Assembly: GCF_009755815.1 (NCBI RefSeq)
Contig: NZ_WRPK01000009.1
Coordinates: forward strand, 1 to 64,000
Reading direction: 5' to 3'
Length of the DNA stretch: 64,000 bases
DNA from: Flavisphingomonas formosensis
Lineage (GTDB): Bacteria; Pseudomonadota; Alphaproteobacteria; Sphingomonadales; Sphingomonadaceae
The notes under the pieces were generated by a model. The model did not search any database, had not been told where the DNA came from, and worked only from the letters and a program-made list of their open reading frames with translations. Shown piece after piece: positions 1-6,843 of the stretch (its first letter is position 1; every line of letters starts with the position of its first letter). Made by a program: the position numbers and the translations under genes.

Positions 1-59
1 CCTATCCGAAGATCACCGATGACCACCCGCGAAGCTGACCGGCCGCTACAGCGCCTGCG

Positions 60-1055
60 ATGAGCGCGCGACCGGTTAGCTTCGCTACCGTCGAGCTACA
101 CCATCACCGGGGACACGACCCCACAGAACCGGCCAATGTCGTGGCCAAGCGCTATGGCATCAGCGACGAGACAGTCCGCAAGTGGCGCAAGCGTGGCGAG
201 CAGGCGGTCCTGGATCGCTCAAGCCGACCCCGCCGTCTTGCGTGGGCGAGGAGCGAGGAAGAACGCGCGATCATCTGCGCCGTACGCAGGGCGACCGGCT
301 TCGCCCTGGATGATCTCGCCTTTGTCCTCCGGCACTTCCTGCCACGCCTCAATCGCGACAGCATCTACCGGGTACTCAAGGCTGAAGGGCTCAATCGACA
401 GCCGCCCAAACCCACGGTGCAGCCCCGCAAAGGGCAAGGTCGCTTCAACGACTATGATCTGGGCTTCGTCCACATCGACGTGAAGCATCTGCCCAAATTG
501 CGGACGGTCGACGGTGAGACTCGCAAGCGCTTACTCTATGTCGCCATCGATCGCTGCTCCCGGTTCGTCCATTTGGACGTTTATGACGCCGAGAATGCCA
601 CCAACGCGATGGCCTTCCTCAAGGCCGCCAGCAAGGCTTTCCCCTTCCGCATCACCCATGTGCTGACGGACAGGGGATCCTGCTTCGCCGCTGAGGATTT
701 TGAACACGCCTGCGCGAAGATCAAAGTCATTCACCGCATGACGCGGCCCTATACGCCTCAAACAAATGGCATGGTCGAACGCTTCAACGGCCGCATCGCC
801 AGTGAGGTACTCGGCATCAATGTCGCCGGCCATGCTGACCTTGAAATCCTGCTGACTGGCTTCAACCGCGCTTACAACCAACGAAGGCAGCGTGCGCTTC
901 AGGGCAGTTCACCATCTCAGAAGGTAGAGGAGCGGATCGGGCTCATCCCCTCTCTCGCCAATCCTCTTTACAAGCCGATCGCATCAGACGATCTCATGAT
1001 CCAAATCGACGACGTGCTCTATTACGCCAATGATGTGTCGCAACCAGACAAATAG
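60..1055 (+). CDS. IS481-type DDE transposase
   Basis: 331-residue transposase of the integrase-core (rve) type that would cut and join insertion-sequence ends. The N-terminal 115 residues carry a helix-turn-helix region (VVAKRYGISDETVRKW). The catalytic core shows the DDE triad in FVHIDVKH, HVLTDRGS and TNGMVERFNG. The length is normal for the IS481 family and the frame is intact. An upstream ATG at 18 opens a 14-codon frame that ends in an ATGA overlap with this start, so the true beginning could differ. I could not recognise terminal inverted repeats on either side, so whether the element is complete is unknown. Confidence 0.85.
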   Translation: MSARPVSFATVELHHHRGHDPTEPANVVAKRYGISDETVRKWRKRGEQAVLDRSSRPRRLAWARSEEERAIICAVRRATGFALDDLAFVLRHFLPRLNRDSIYRVLKAEGLNRQPPKPTVQPRKGQGRFNDYDLGFVHIDVKHLPKLRTVDGETRKRLLYVAIDRCSRFVHLDVYDAENATNAMAFLKAASKAFPFRITHVLTDRGSCFAAEDFEHACAKIKVIHRMTRPYTPQTNGMVERFNGRIASEVLGINVAGHADLEILLTGFNRAYNQRRQRALQGSSPSQKVEERIGLIPSLANPLYKPIASDDLMIQIDDVLYYANDVSQPDK

Positions 1056-1199
1056 ATCGCTTCACTATCCTGGATTTGGATACAGCGACGCAAGTTGCAT
1101 CGTAAGACGATATATGCGTCGTACCGCATTTATACTGTATTGCTGATCGTTCGTACTCCGGTAATCCTGATCGTCCGCTTTTTGGACCGGCGAGATCAT

Positions 1200-1403
1200 A
1201 TGCAAATATGGATGCCCTCCGATAAAAATCTCCAAGAATGGACGCTGGCGGAGCTTTATGCCGCGCTGGACCTGATTGATGATCTGATCGGTCCACAGGC
1301 AATGAGCATTGCTGGAGAAATTGACCGTCGCGCTCGTCCGAAAAGCCGTCGCAGCTTATCGTCGAAGCTCACCTCCCGTCCGTGGCATCCAGATTGGACC
1401 TAA
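1200..1403 (+). CDS. Small hypothetical protein
   Basis: 67-residue protein of unknown function. It starts at an ATG; a TTG further upstream would lengthen it, but that extension does not look protein-like. A second in-frame ATG at 1212 is an alternative start. The middle part (EWTLAELYAALDLIDDLIG) is helical and acidic, and the tail is basic. The ribosome site is weak. It lies between an IS transposase and degraded sequence, so it may be an accessory gene of a lost element or not expressed. Confidence 0.35.
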   Translation: MQIWMPSDKNLQEWTLAELYAALDLIDDLIGPQAMSIAGEIDRRARPKSRRSLSSKLTSRPWHPDWT

Positions 1404-1449
1404 CGGGGATTGCGGACCCGATTAGGTTAGGGAATTACAGGCGGAACTG

Positions 1450-1694
1450 ATGACCGCGGCTGAGCCCGGATCGCTTGTTCCGAAGAGTATAGCCGGCGTC
1501 TAGCTGAGCTAGATCGGCGGCTCTCTCGAGAGATCGAGATTCGCAAAACGATTCAGCTATCGCCGGAGGATCTGGAGCTGCTGGTGCTAACCGGCGCGCA
1601 TGAGGTATTCTCAAGACCGGTGACCGAAGACCTGCGTCAGCGAGCGCTGCAACGGATGGCTGAGAAGGACCGGAACGCCGATTCCGGCTCGTAA
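1450..1694 (+). pseudogene. Frameshifted small gene remnant
   Basis: Two overlapping frames read like one small helical protein. The first, from ATG at 1450, gives MTAAEPGSLVPKS and soon stops. The second, one base out of register, runs from about codon GCT at 1472 (CSEEYSRRLAELDRRLSRE) to the TAA at 1692-1694 and has a convincing charged, helical composition throughout. No start codon precedes the second frame without an in-frame TGA, and the ATG-to-stop distance is not a multiple of three. A frameshift near 1470-1480 is the simplest explanation. Family unknown. Confidence 0.4.
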
Positions 1695-1734
1695 CGGCGT
1701 CCACAATGCCAAGCTGGATACGAAAGAGCGTAGC

Positions 1735-1848
1735 GGCATGAATTATAGAGCAGCCCTGCTCATCCCACGTGTTGAGTATGCCAAGGCCAGCGCCGAGCAC
1801 AGCAATTGCGAGAGTTACGTAGGCCATCCAGCCACCAGGGTCAGCCAT
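1735..1848 (-). pseudogene. Truncated membrane-anchored gene downstream of higA
   Basis: The ATG directly follows the higA stop codon (TAGATG junction). The first 31 or so residues are a credible N terminus with one hydrophobic segment (MAYVTLAIAVLGAGLGI). After about residue 31 the frame loses protein character, although it stays open to 1435. The sensible end lies about where the unrelated remnant at 1450-1694 begins. I read this as the third gene of the higBA operon, cut off by a rearrangement. The exact breakpoint and the family are uncertain. Confidence 0.35.
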
Positions 1849-2157
1849 CTATGCCGCCTCAAGGTGCGGGATCTTCTCCAACTCGTCCGCCATCTCGGCA
1901 GCATCAATCCGGAGGTCATGAGCCTGCTGCATGCGCAGCCACAGTTCCGGGGTGGTGCCGAACATCTTTGCGAGGCGAAGCGCCATCTGCGAGGTAATGG
2001 GCTTCCTCTCGCCGAGGATGTCATAGAGGTGCTGGCGCGACACGCCGAGCAGCCGAGCAATCTCGGCCTTGGGCTTGCCGACTGCGGGCAGGATGTCCTC
2101 ACGCAGAATTTCGCCCGGGTGCGTCGGTGGCAGTCCGGCCGTCATGGGGTTGATCAT
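1849..2157 (-). CDS. higA: HigA-family antitoxin, XRE helix-turn-helix
   Basis: 102-residue antitoxin that should bind HigB and repress the operon. It shows the HigA signature THPGEILREDILP followed by a Cro/C1-type helix-turn-helix (KAEIARLLGVSRQHLYDILGE) and the recognition segment ITSQMALRLAKMFGTTPELWL. The ATG is preceded by GAGGAG at good spacing and lies 24 bases after higB, in the toxin-first order typical of HigBA. The C terminus (AEMADELEKIPHLEAA) is acidic and helical. It is probably autoregulatory through the dyad at 2459-2477. Confidence 0.88.
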   Translation of the reverse strand: MINPMTAGLPPTHPGEILREDILPAVGKPKAEIARLLGVSRQHLYDILGERKPITSQMALRLAKMFGTTPELWLRMQQAHDLRIDAAEMADELEKIPHLEAA

Positions 2158-2181
2158 GTTAGTCTCCTCGGCGGGTTTGGT

Positions 2182-2457
2182 TTAGTGGTAGTCTTCTAGG
2201 TCAACGTCGATCGCGTCCATGTCGTCCCACGCGAAGGTGAGGCGCCAGTTTCCCGTGACTCTGCATGACCATCGCTTCGGGTCCGTAGCGAGACCGTGGA
2301 AGTGATAGCCCGGCAGGTTCATGTCCTCCGGGATCGGGGCTGCATCGAGGGCGGCGAGCATGCGCCGCAACCGGTCCACGTTTTGGATAGGCAGCTTCGA
2401 TGCGTCGCCCTTCTCGGCGAACAGCCTTAGCGGCTTGGAGCGATAGGAACGGATCAT
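2182..2457 (-). CDS. higB: HigB/RelE-family mRNA interferase toxin
   Basis: 91-residue toxin of the RelE/HigB fold, which cleaves ribosome-bound mRNA in characterised members. Family features are the start IRSYRSKPLRLFAEKGD, the central DMNLPGYHFHGLATDPKRWSCRVTGNWRLTFAW and the acidic end DAIDVDLEDYH. The start is fixed by family length. The predicted promoter lies so close that the mRNA would begin at or within a few bases of the ATG, leaving no room for a ribosome-binding site. Frame and length are intact, so the toxin is likely active. It lies between IS and ICE debris, where such modules are often carried. Confidence 0.88.
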   Translation of the reverse strand: MIRSYRSKPLRLFAEKGDASKLPIQNVDRLRRMLAALDAAPIPEDMNLPGYHFHGLATDPKRWSCRVTGNWRLTFAWDDMDAIDVDLEDYH

Positions 2458-2458
2458 G

Positions 2459-2493
2459 TGTAAGCATATGGCTTACATCGTGCAAAATGTCAA
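2459..2493 (-). promoter_or_regulatory. higBA promoter with palindromic operator
   Basis: A perfect 7-base dyad, TGTAAGC-ATATG-GCTTACA, occupies 2459-2477. A further half-site, GCTTACA, lies at 2500-2506. Read on the minus strand, TTGACA (2493-2488) is followed 19 bases later by TATGCT (2468-2463), or 17 bases later by CATATG. The -10 therefore lies inside the dyad, and transcription would begin near 2457-2460, at the higB start codon. This fits HigA autorepression and a leaderless higB message. Promoter strength and operator use are inferred. Confidence 0.65.
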
Positions 2494-3248
2494 CACATTG
2501 CTTACACTTAAAGCGCTGTCGGGGTGTCAGCCTCAACCCAGCCCGCAACGGGCAGCATCTTTGCTGGATTGCTATCAACAAGATGAGAGCGTTCACTATG
2601 TATTCGGCCCCGCACTCAAAGCACGAGGTTCTGACGGTCTCCCGTAGGGGGCCTGGGCGGATCACGCCTATGCCCTCGTCGAGGAGATCCGGCGCCGCAT
2701 AAAGCACGAGCATAGATTTCTTGAGTAGTGCTTGCAGGCCGTGCGCCACAGCAGACCCGTTTCGATCTCGCCGGACGAATGGACGGCTCCGTGATGTCGC
2801 GCGGCTGTCTTCGCGGCGGCGAGGGAGGAGAGGCGCAAGGCGGCTGCCCGCTTGCGCGGGCACCGTTGCTCTATCTCCGCGCCGCTTGGGCGGCGCTCCG
2901 ACCGAGCTTCGGCTCCGCCGAATCTCGTCTCTGTGGGTGACGATCAACTGCCGGAAGAAAAGCACAGTGAGACCGGCCCGCATTCGTCGCCATGATTGTC
3001 GTTGCGCGGAGCAAGGGTTGTTTGGTCGATCGCAAGATCAGCGGTGAATGTCCGCGTCGAAGGGCAGTGGGCGGAGCGGTGCACCTGGGTTTTGCGAAGA
3101 GGTAGAGCGCCGGGCTCTGCTGGTCGGCGGTGGCGGGAAATCCCTCTGGCGCAGCGTGGACGGGCAGGGCGGGACATAGAGGAGAGACGGTTTTTGGCGG
3201 GTGTCGCTTCGGGATTGGCCGGAGCGATGAACGTCAAAGGACTGTGTC
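2478..3248. other. Gene-poor stretch with possible degenerate ORF
   Basis: No gene here can be supported. The best coding-like segment is on the plus strand at 2561-2729. It reads LLDCYQQDESVHYVFGPALK, then a stop at 2645-2647, then in the same frame AWADHAYALVEEIRRRIKHE up to a TAG at 2727-2729. It has no convincing start and no family I recognise. Positions 2740-3248 hold GC-rich sequence without a credible frame; the last part is probably the leader of the DUF736 gene. Confidence 0.3.
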
Positions 3249-3491
3249 ATGAACATTGGTGAATTCAAGCTGAGCAACGGCCGTCTGCTGGGTTCGATCG
3301 CAACCCGTACGATCGACCTTCCCCGTCTGGGCCTGCGTCCGGTCGAGAGCGCCAATGACAAGGCGCCGCTCTACGAGATCGTCGCGCTCAACGTCGGCAA
3401 TCGCTGGGTCCAGGTCGGCGCGCTGTGGGAAGCGGTCGTCAAGAATACCACGGGAGCGCCGAGATCGCCTGGGGCTGAGGGTGTCAGATAA
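3249..3491 (+). pseudogene. DUF736-family gene, 5' fragment cut by an IS
   Basis: The first 68 or so residues (MNIGEFKLSNGRLLGSIATR, then LGLRPVESANDKAPLYEIVA and VGNRWVQVGALWEAVVK) match the start of DUF736 proteins. These are small proteins encoded in the cargo or transfer region of trb-type ICEs and plasmids; their molecular function is not established. Members run to roughly 100 residues or more. Here the homology stops near 3465, and the last codons come from the left end of the IS256-type element. It is therefore a truncated gene that marks one side of the ICE deletion. Confidence 0.75.
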
Positions 3492-3537
3492 TTTGTGTAA
3501 GAGGGTTTGCGGGTCCCATTGTTGATAGGAAGGGATC

Positions 3538-3780
3538 TGTAATTTGGAGAAGCTCGGCGGTTGTCCCTTGAGGGTTTCAAGGATCTGTCCGCACTCGCCG
3601 GCCCGGAGGTCGGTGGTGCTGTATCGGGTCTCACAAGGCCGGACGTTGCATTGACTCGAAGCGGGCTTGGAAGCCCATCCGGTAACCTTCGCAGATCGTC
3701 CGTCCCTGCGTTCCCTCGCGGGACACCGCCATCAGGTCAGCTCGAGAGCATCACCGCTGGCATCTGGATACTATCTCATC
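3538..3780 (-). ncRNA. Candidate guide RNA (seekRNA/bridge RNA) region of the IS1111-like element
   Basis: This is the non-coding segment between the transposase stop and the element end. In IS1111-group elements the guide RNA that specifies donor and target DNA is encoded in this position. Small stem-loops are visible, for example GGGCTTGGAAGCCC at 3662-3675 and CCTTGAGGGTTTCAAGG at 3567-3583. I have not folded the whole segment and cannot define the RNA ends, so this is assignment by position and architecture. Confidence 0.4.
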
Positions 3781-4788
3781 TCAGGCCTCGAACAAGGTCC
3801 CGTCGCGCAGCATAGCGTGCATGATGACGGCGAGGCGACGGGCGAGTGCGACGCGGGCCTTTCGCAGGCCGCGCCGCTTGGCGATCTTTAGCGCCCAGCT
3901 CTTCAGCGCGAAGGTCTGGCGCGTACGTGTCAGAATGGAGTTGGCCGCCTCGTAGAGGAGCTTTCGCACCGTGCTGTCGCCCTGCTTGGTAATGCGACCG
4001 GTCCAGTCGAGCTCGCCAGACTGATGCCGACGCGGAACGAGGCCGAAGTAGGCGCCCGCCGTTCGTGATCGCTTGAACCGATTGGCATCATCAACGGCGG
4101 CAGCAAACGCGGCCGAAGTCTGCACTCCCACACCCGGGATGCTCATCAGGGTCTGGCAAGCGGGAGAGACAACACTGATCGTCTTGAGCTGGCGATCCAG
4201 CTGCCGGATCTCATCAACCAAGCGTTCGCGTGCGCGGAGTAGCGACGCCACCGCCTCGCCAAGGCCGGGGATCGAGGCGGTCACTCGCATCCGCGCGAGG
4301 AACCTCTCGCCCTGGCCAACCCCGAGCCTGATACCGAAGGTGGCGCAGAGCCCGCGGATCGTGTTGTCAAGCCGGACGCGCGCTTCGACCAAATGTCCGC
4401 GTGCAGTGATCACCGACCGGACGCCATGCGCCGCCGGCGATTTGACGTGCACCTCCTTATAGAAGCCGGTGCGCGCCAGCTGGGCAAGCCCAGCGGCATC
4501 GTGCAGATCGGTCTTGTTGGCCTTCATCGCCTTCAGGCTCTGGTGAGCCTGGCGGGCATCGATGCAGACGATGGCGACGCCCAATTCGCGCAGGCCCAAC
4601 GCGATTGACGGCGTCATCCGACCTGTCTCGATCACTGCGCGATCAACAGGTCCATAGCGTTCCAACGCAGCGGCGATCGCTTCTGGCGTGCTGTCCACGC
4701 AAGCCGCGCCAAGCTTGCATCCATCGGCGTCGACGACGCAGATGTGCGATGTTTCCATCGACAGATCGATTCCGGCATAGTGCTTCAT
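3781..4788 (-). CDS. IS110-family DEDD transposase
   Basis: 335-residue recombinase of the IS110 family. It has a RuvC-like N-terminal half and a C-terminal transposase_20 domain. Visible residues are the Asp in YAGIDLSMETSH, the Glu in AVIETGRMTPS and the Asp pair in KANKTDLHDAAGLA, which together form the DEDD set. The C-terminal half has IPGVGVQTSAAF and a serine in KQGDSTVRKLL at the position expected for the nucleophile. Length and frame are intact. The ribosome-binding site (AAGGAAGG) is buried in a predicted hairpin with sequence just upstream. It is transcribed opposite to the IS256-type transposase. Confidence 0.88.
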   Translation of the reverse strand: MKHYAGIDLSMETSHICVVDADGCKLGAACVDSTPEAIAAALERYGPVDRAVIETGRMTPSIALGLRELGVAIVCIDARQAHQSLKAMKANKTDLHDAAGLAQLARTGFYKEVHVKSPAAHGVRSVITARGHLVEARVRLDNTIRGLCATFGIRLGVGQGERFLARMRVTASIPGLGEAVASLLRARERLVDEIRQLDRQLKTISVVSPACQTLMSIPGVGVQTSAAFAAAVDDANRFKRSRTAGAYFGLVPRRHQSGELDWTGRITKQGDSTVRKLLYEAANSILTRTRQTFALKSWALKIAKRRGLRKARVALARRLAVIMHAMLRDGTLFEA

Positions 4789-4855
4789 GGCTGCTTCCTT
4801 CCTTCAGGTCCGACAACCAGAAGGTGCGCCGCTCAGCCGGCCTGAGGAAGCAGCC
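4789..4855 (-). promoter_or_regulatory. Hairpin occluding the IS110 transposase ribosome site
   Basis: In minus-strand mRNA the segment from 4855 (GGCTGCTTCCTCAGG) can pair with CCTGAAGGAAGGAAGCAGCC, which ends one base before the ATG at 4788. The pairing covers 15 bases on one arm with a short bulge on the other. The paired arm contains the purine-rich Shine-Dalgarno sequence. Other insertion sequences use such a structure to block translation from read-through transcripts. The structure is seen by complementarity; its function is inferred. Confidence 0.5.
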
Positions 4856-4878
4856 ACAAATTACACGATGACTCGAAG

Positions 4879-6102
4879 ATGACACGAGAGATCAAGCCCG
4901 AGCTGTTGGACGAGTTGCTATCCGGACTGTCGAAGCCGGATGATCTGCTGGGCGACGATGGGCTGTTCCGTCAGCTGAAGAAGGCGCTGATGGAGCGCGC
5001 ACTTGGCGGCGAGCTGACGCATCACCTAGGCTACGAGAAGGGCGATCCCGGTGGCCGGGGGAGCGGGAACAGCCGCAATGGCCATTCGAGCAAGACGGTA
5101 CTGACGGAGGAAGGCGAGATCGACCTGTCGATCCCGCGCGATCGGGCGGGCACGTTCGAGCCGCAGCTGGTGCCGAAGGGGGTGACGCGGCTGGACGGTT
5201 TCGATGCGAAGATCATCAGCCTGTACGCGCGTGGTCTGACGGTGCGCGAGATCCAGGGTCATCTGAAGGAGATATACGGGACGGAGGTCTCGCCGGACCT
5301 GATCAGCCGGGTGACCGACGCGGTGCTCGAGGAGGTCAGGGAGTGGCAGTCGCGGCCGCTGGACACCTGCTATCCGATCGTCTTCTTCGACGCGTTGCGC
5401 GTGAAGATCCGGGACGAGGGACTGGTCCGCAACAAGGCGGTCTATGTCGCGCTGGCGCTGGACATGGAGGGTCACAAGCACGTCCTCGGGCTGTGGATCG
5501 AGCAGAGCGAGGGCGCGAAGTTCTGGCTGAAGGTGATGAACGACCTGAAGACGCGCGGCCTGGCCGATATCCTGATCGCCGTGGTCGACGGGCTCAGAGG
5601 CTTCCCCGAGGCGATCGGTGCGACTTTCCCGGAGACGACTGTCCAGACGTGCATCGTCCACCTGATCCGCAACTCGCTGGCGTTCGTGTCGTGGAAAGAT
5701 CGCAAGCAGATCATGCCCGATCTGAAGGCGATCTACCGCGCCGAAAGCGCCGAGGCGGCGCTCGACCGGCTGGCCGATTTGGAGGCCGCCTGGGGCACCC
5801 GCTATCCGGCGATCGGCGACGGCTGGCGCCGCGCCTGGGAGCATGTGATCCCGCTGTTCGCCTTCCCGCCGGACATCCGCAAGATGATCTACACGACGAA
5901 TGCGCTCGAGAGCCTCAACCGGTCGCTCCGCAAGATCATCAAGACCCGCGGCAGCTTTCCGAACGACGAGGCGGCGATGAAGCTGCTCTATCTGGCGATC
6001 CAGAACGCCGGCATCCATTGGCGAAGGCCGATTGAATGGACCGCTGCCATGGGGCAGTTTGCAATCCTGTTCGGCGACCGCTTCGCGCTCTCAGCTCGCT
6101 GA
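4879..6102 (+). CDS. IS256-family transposase
   Basis: 407-residue mutator-type transposase, full length. N-terminal LDELLSGLSKPDDLLGDDGL and THHLGYEKGD are typical of the subgroup. The catalytic residues are recognisable: Asp in VFFDALRVKI, Asp in AVVDGLRGFPEA, the QTCIVHLIRNS segment and Glu in TTNALESLNR. The stop is about 50 bases inside the right inverted repeat, as expected. The IS110-type element inserted only some 12 bases before the ATG, so the native promoter and leader are displaced although the protein is intact. It could still drive IS256-mediated rearrangements if transcribed from outside. Confidence 0.92.
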   Translation: MTREIKPELLDELLSGLSKPDDLLGDDGLFRQLKKALMERALGGELTHHLGYEKGDPGGRGSGNSRNGHSSKTVLTEEGEIDLSIPRDRAGTFEPQLVPKGVTRLDGFDAKIISLYARGLTVREIQGHLKEIYGTEVSPDLISRVTDAVLEEVREWQSRPLDTCYPIVFFDALRVKIRDEGLVRNKAVYVALALDMEGHKHVLGLWIEQSEGAKFWLKVMNDLKTRGLADILIAVVDGLRGFPEAIGATFPETTVQTCIVHLIRNSLAFVSWKDRKQIMPDLKAIYRAESAEAALDRLADLEAAWGTRYPAIGDGWRRAWEHVIPLFAFPPDIRKMIYTTNALESLNRSLRKIIKTRGSFPNDEAAMKLLYLAIQNAGIHWRRPIEWTAAMGQFAILFGDRFALSAR

Positions 6103-6155
6103 GAGCGCGATCAATGACCCGCCAACACACTTACACAGAATTTCGGACACTCCCC

Positions 6156-6341
6156 GCGCTTTCCGGGCAGAGCGACCTCGTCCAGGCGATCCGTCTCTCC
6201 ACCCAGGACACTATCTCGCGCGCGGGCGACCAGATCACCTCGCGCAACCTCGCCGTGCAGCCGACGATCACCATCCGGCCCGGCGCGCGCGTGCTGCTCA
6301 CCGTCCACAAGGATCTCATCCTCGCGCCGTGGCGCGGATAG
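6156..6341 (+). pseudogene. trbI: trbI, 3' fragment (conjugation channel protein)
   Basis: About 60 codons in the frame ending at TAG 6341 match the C terminus of TrbI/VirB10, the core-complex protein of conjugative type IV secretion systems. Diagnostic stretches are DLVQAIRLSTQDTISRAGDQ, then SRNLAVQPTITIRPGARVL and the final HKDLILAPWRG. The 5' part is absent because the sequence begins abruptly at the right end of the IS256-type element. A DUF2274 gene follows 9 bases later, the usual order in trb-type ICEs, which supports the identity. Confidence 0.75.
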
Positions 6342-6350
6342 GAGGCATTT

Positions 6351-6587
6351 ATGCCCGACCTCAAATTGCCTCGCCTGCCGAAGCGGACGCCGGTCAAGCT
6401 GACGATCCATCTCCCGCCCGATCTTCATCAGACATTGGAGGACTATGCTGCGGCCTATGCCGAGGCATATAGACAAAGGGAAGCGGTGGCTGAGCTGATC
6501 CCGGCCATCGTCGCATCCTTCCTCGCATCGGATCGGGCCTTCTCGGCCGTCCGCAAGGGAAAGGGAGCTGGCCGCCATGGCAGCTGA
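6351..6587 (+). CDS. DUF2274 protein of ICE transfer region
   Basis: 78-residue protein of the DUF2274 family, almost always found directly after trbI in alphaproteobacterial conjugative elements; its function is unknown. The sequence PKRTPVKLTIHLPPDLHQTLEDYAAAYAEA and LIPAIVASFLASDRAF is typical and suggests a ribbon-helix-helix-like or small helical fold. A strong ribosome-binding site (AGGAGG) precedes the ATG. Its stop overlaps the next gene's start region, so the two are probably cotranslated. With the upstream transfer genes deleted it is likely orphaned. Confidence 0.8.
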   Translation: MPDLKLPRLPKRTPVKLTIHLPPDLHQTLEDYAAAYAEAYRQREAVAELIPAIVASFLASDRAFSAVRKGKGAGRHGS

Positions 6588-6777
6588 GCACGACCGCGCT
6601 CAATCGCCCGAACCGGTCACGGTGCGGATTCCCGAGGCGATGCGTATGCTCGGACTGGGCCGTTCCAAGCTCTATGAGCTGATCGGTGACGGTCAGATTG
6701 CCACGATCAAGGTCGGCCGATCCAGGCTGGTAGTGATGCGCAGCATCCACGACTTTGTAGAGCAGCAGACCCCCTGA
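6577..6777 (+). CDS. Excisionase/AlpA-like helix-turn-helix protein
   Basis: 66-residue DNA-binding protein. It has the winged-helix excisionase (HTH_17) pattern VRIPEAMRMLGLGRSKLYEL followed by GQIATIKVGRSRLVV. Such proteins act as recombination directionality factors or activators for neighbouring integrases. It overlaps the DUF2274 gene by 11 bases. The integrase remnant lies next to it on the opposite strand, 66 bases beyond its stop, an arrangement common at the end of an ICE. It appears intact although its partner integrase is not. Confidence 0.75.
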   Translation: MAAEHDRAQSPEPVTVRIPEAMRMLGLGRSKLYELIGDGQIATIKVGRSRLVVMRSIHDFVEQQTP

Positions 6778-6843
6778 AGCCTCAAGGTGCTTGGGGGCCG
6801 CTTCGTCGCTTCGATGTTCGCGCGCGCGGGAAGCGCTCGACGG

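Larger units (their letters stand above)
3536..4867 (-). mobile_element. IS110-family (IS1111-like) element
   Basis: The insertion carries a DEDD transposase on the minus strand and is bounded by the inverted repeat TGTAATTTG (3538-3546) and CAAATTACA (4857-4865). About 235 non-coding bases lie downstream of the transposase and only about 80 upstream. Short subterminal repeats plus a long non-coding segment after the transposase are the hallmarks of the IS1111 group, whereas classical IS110 members have the long segment before it. It splits the IS256-type leader. Exact ends need comparison with an uninterrupted copy. Confidence 0.65.
3477..6155 (+). mobile_element. IS256-family element, interrupted by an IS110-type element
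   Basis: The ends are related inverted repeats. The left end begins about 3477 with GTGTCAGATAATTTGTGTAAG at 3481-3501. The right end, read inward on the minus strand, has GTGTCCGAAATTCTGTGTAAG ending near 6150. These match at 17 of 21 positions. The transposase at 4879-6102 belongs to the element. About 1.33 kb between 3536 and 4867 is a second insertion placed in its leader. The left flank is a DUF736 fragment and the right flank a trbI fragment, so this copy sits at a deletion rather than a simple insertion. The outermost bases are approximate. Confidence 0.75.

Noticed and set aside
2201-2983. 260-codon minus-strand frame over higB and the gap upstream
   Set aside because: Its 3' half is out of frame with the recognisable higB gene, and the rest has no motif or good start.
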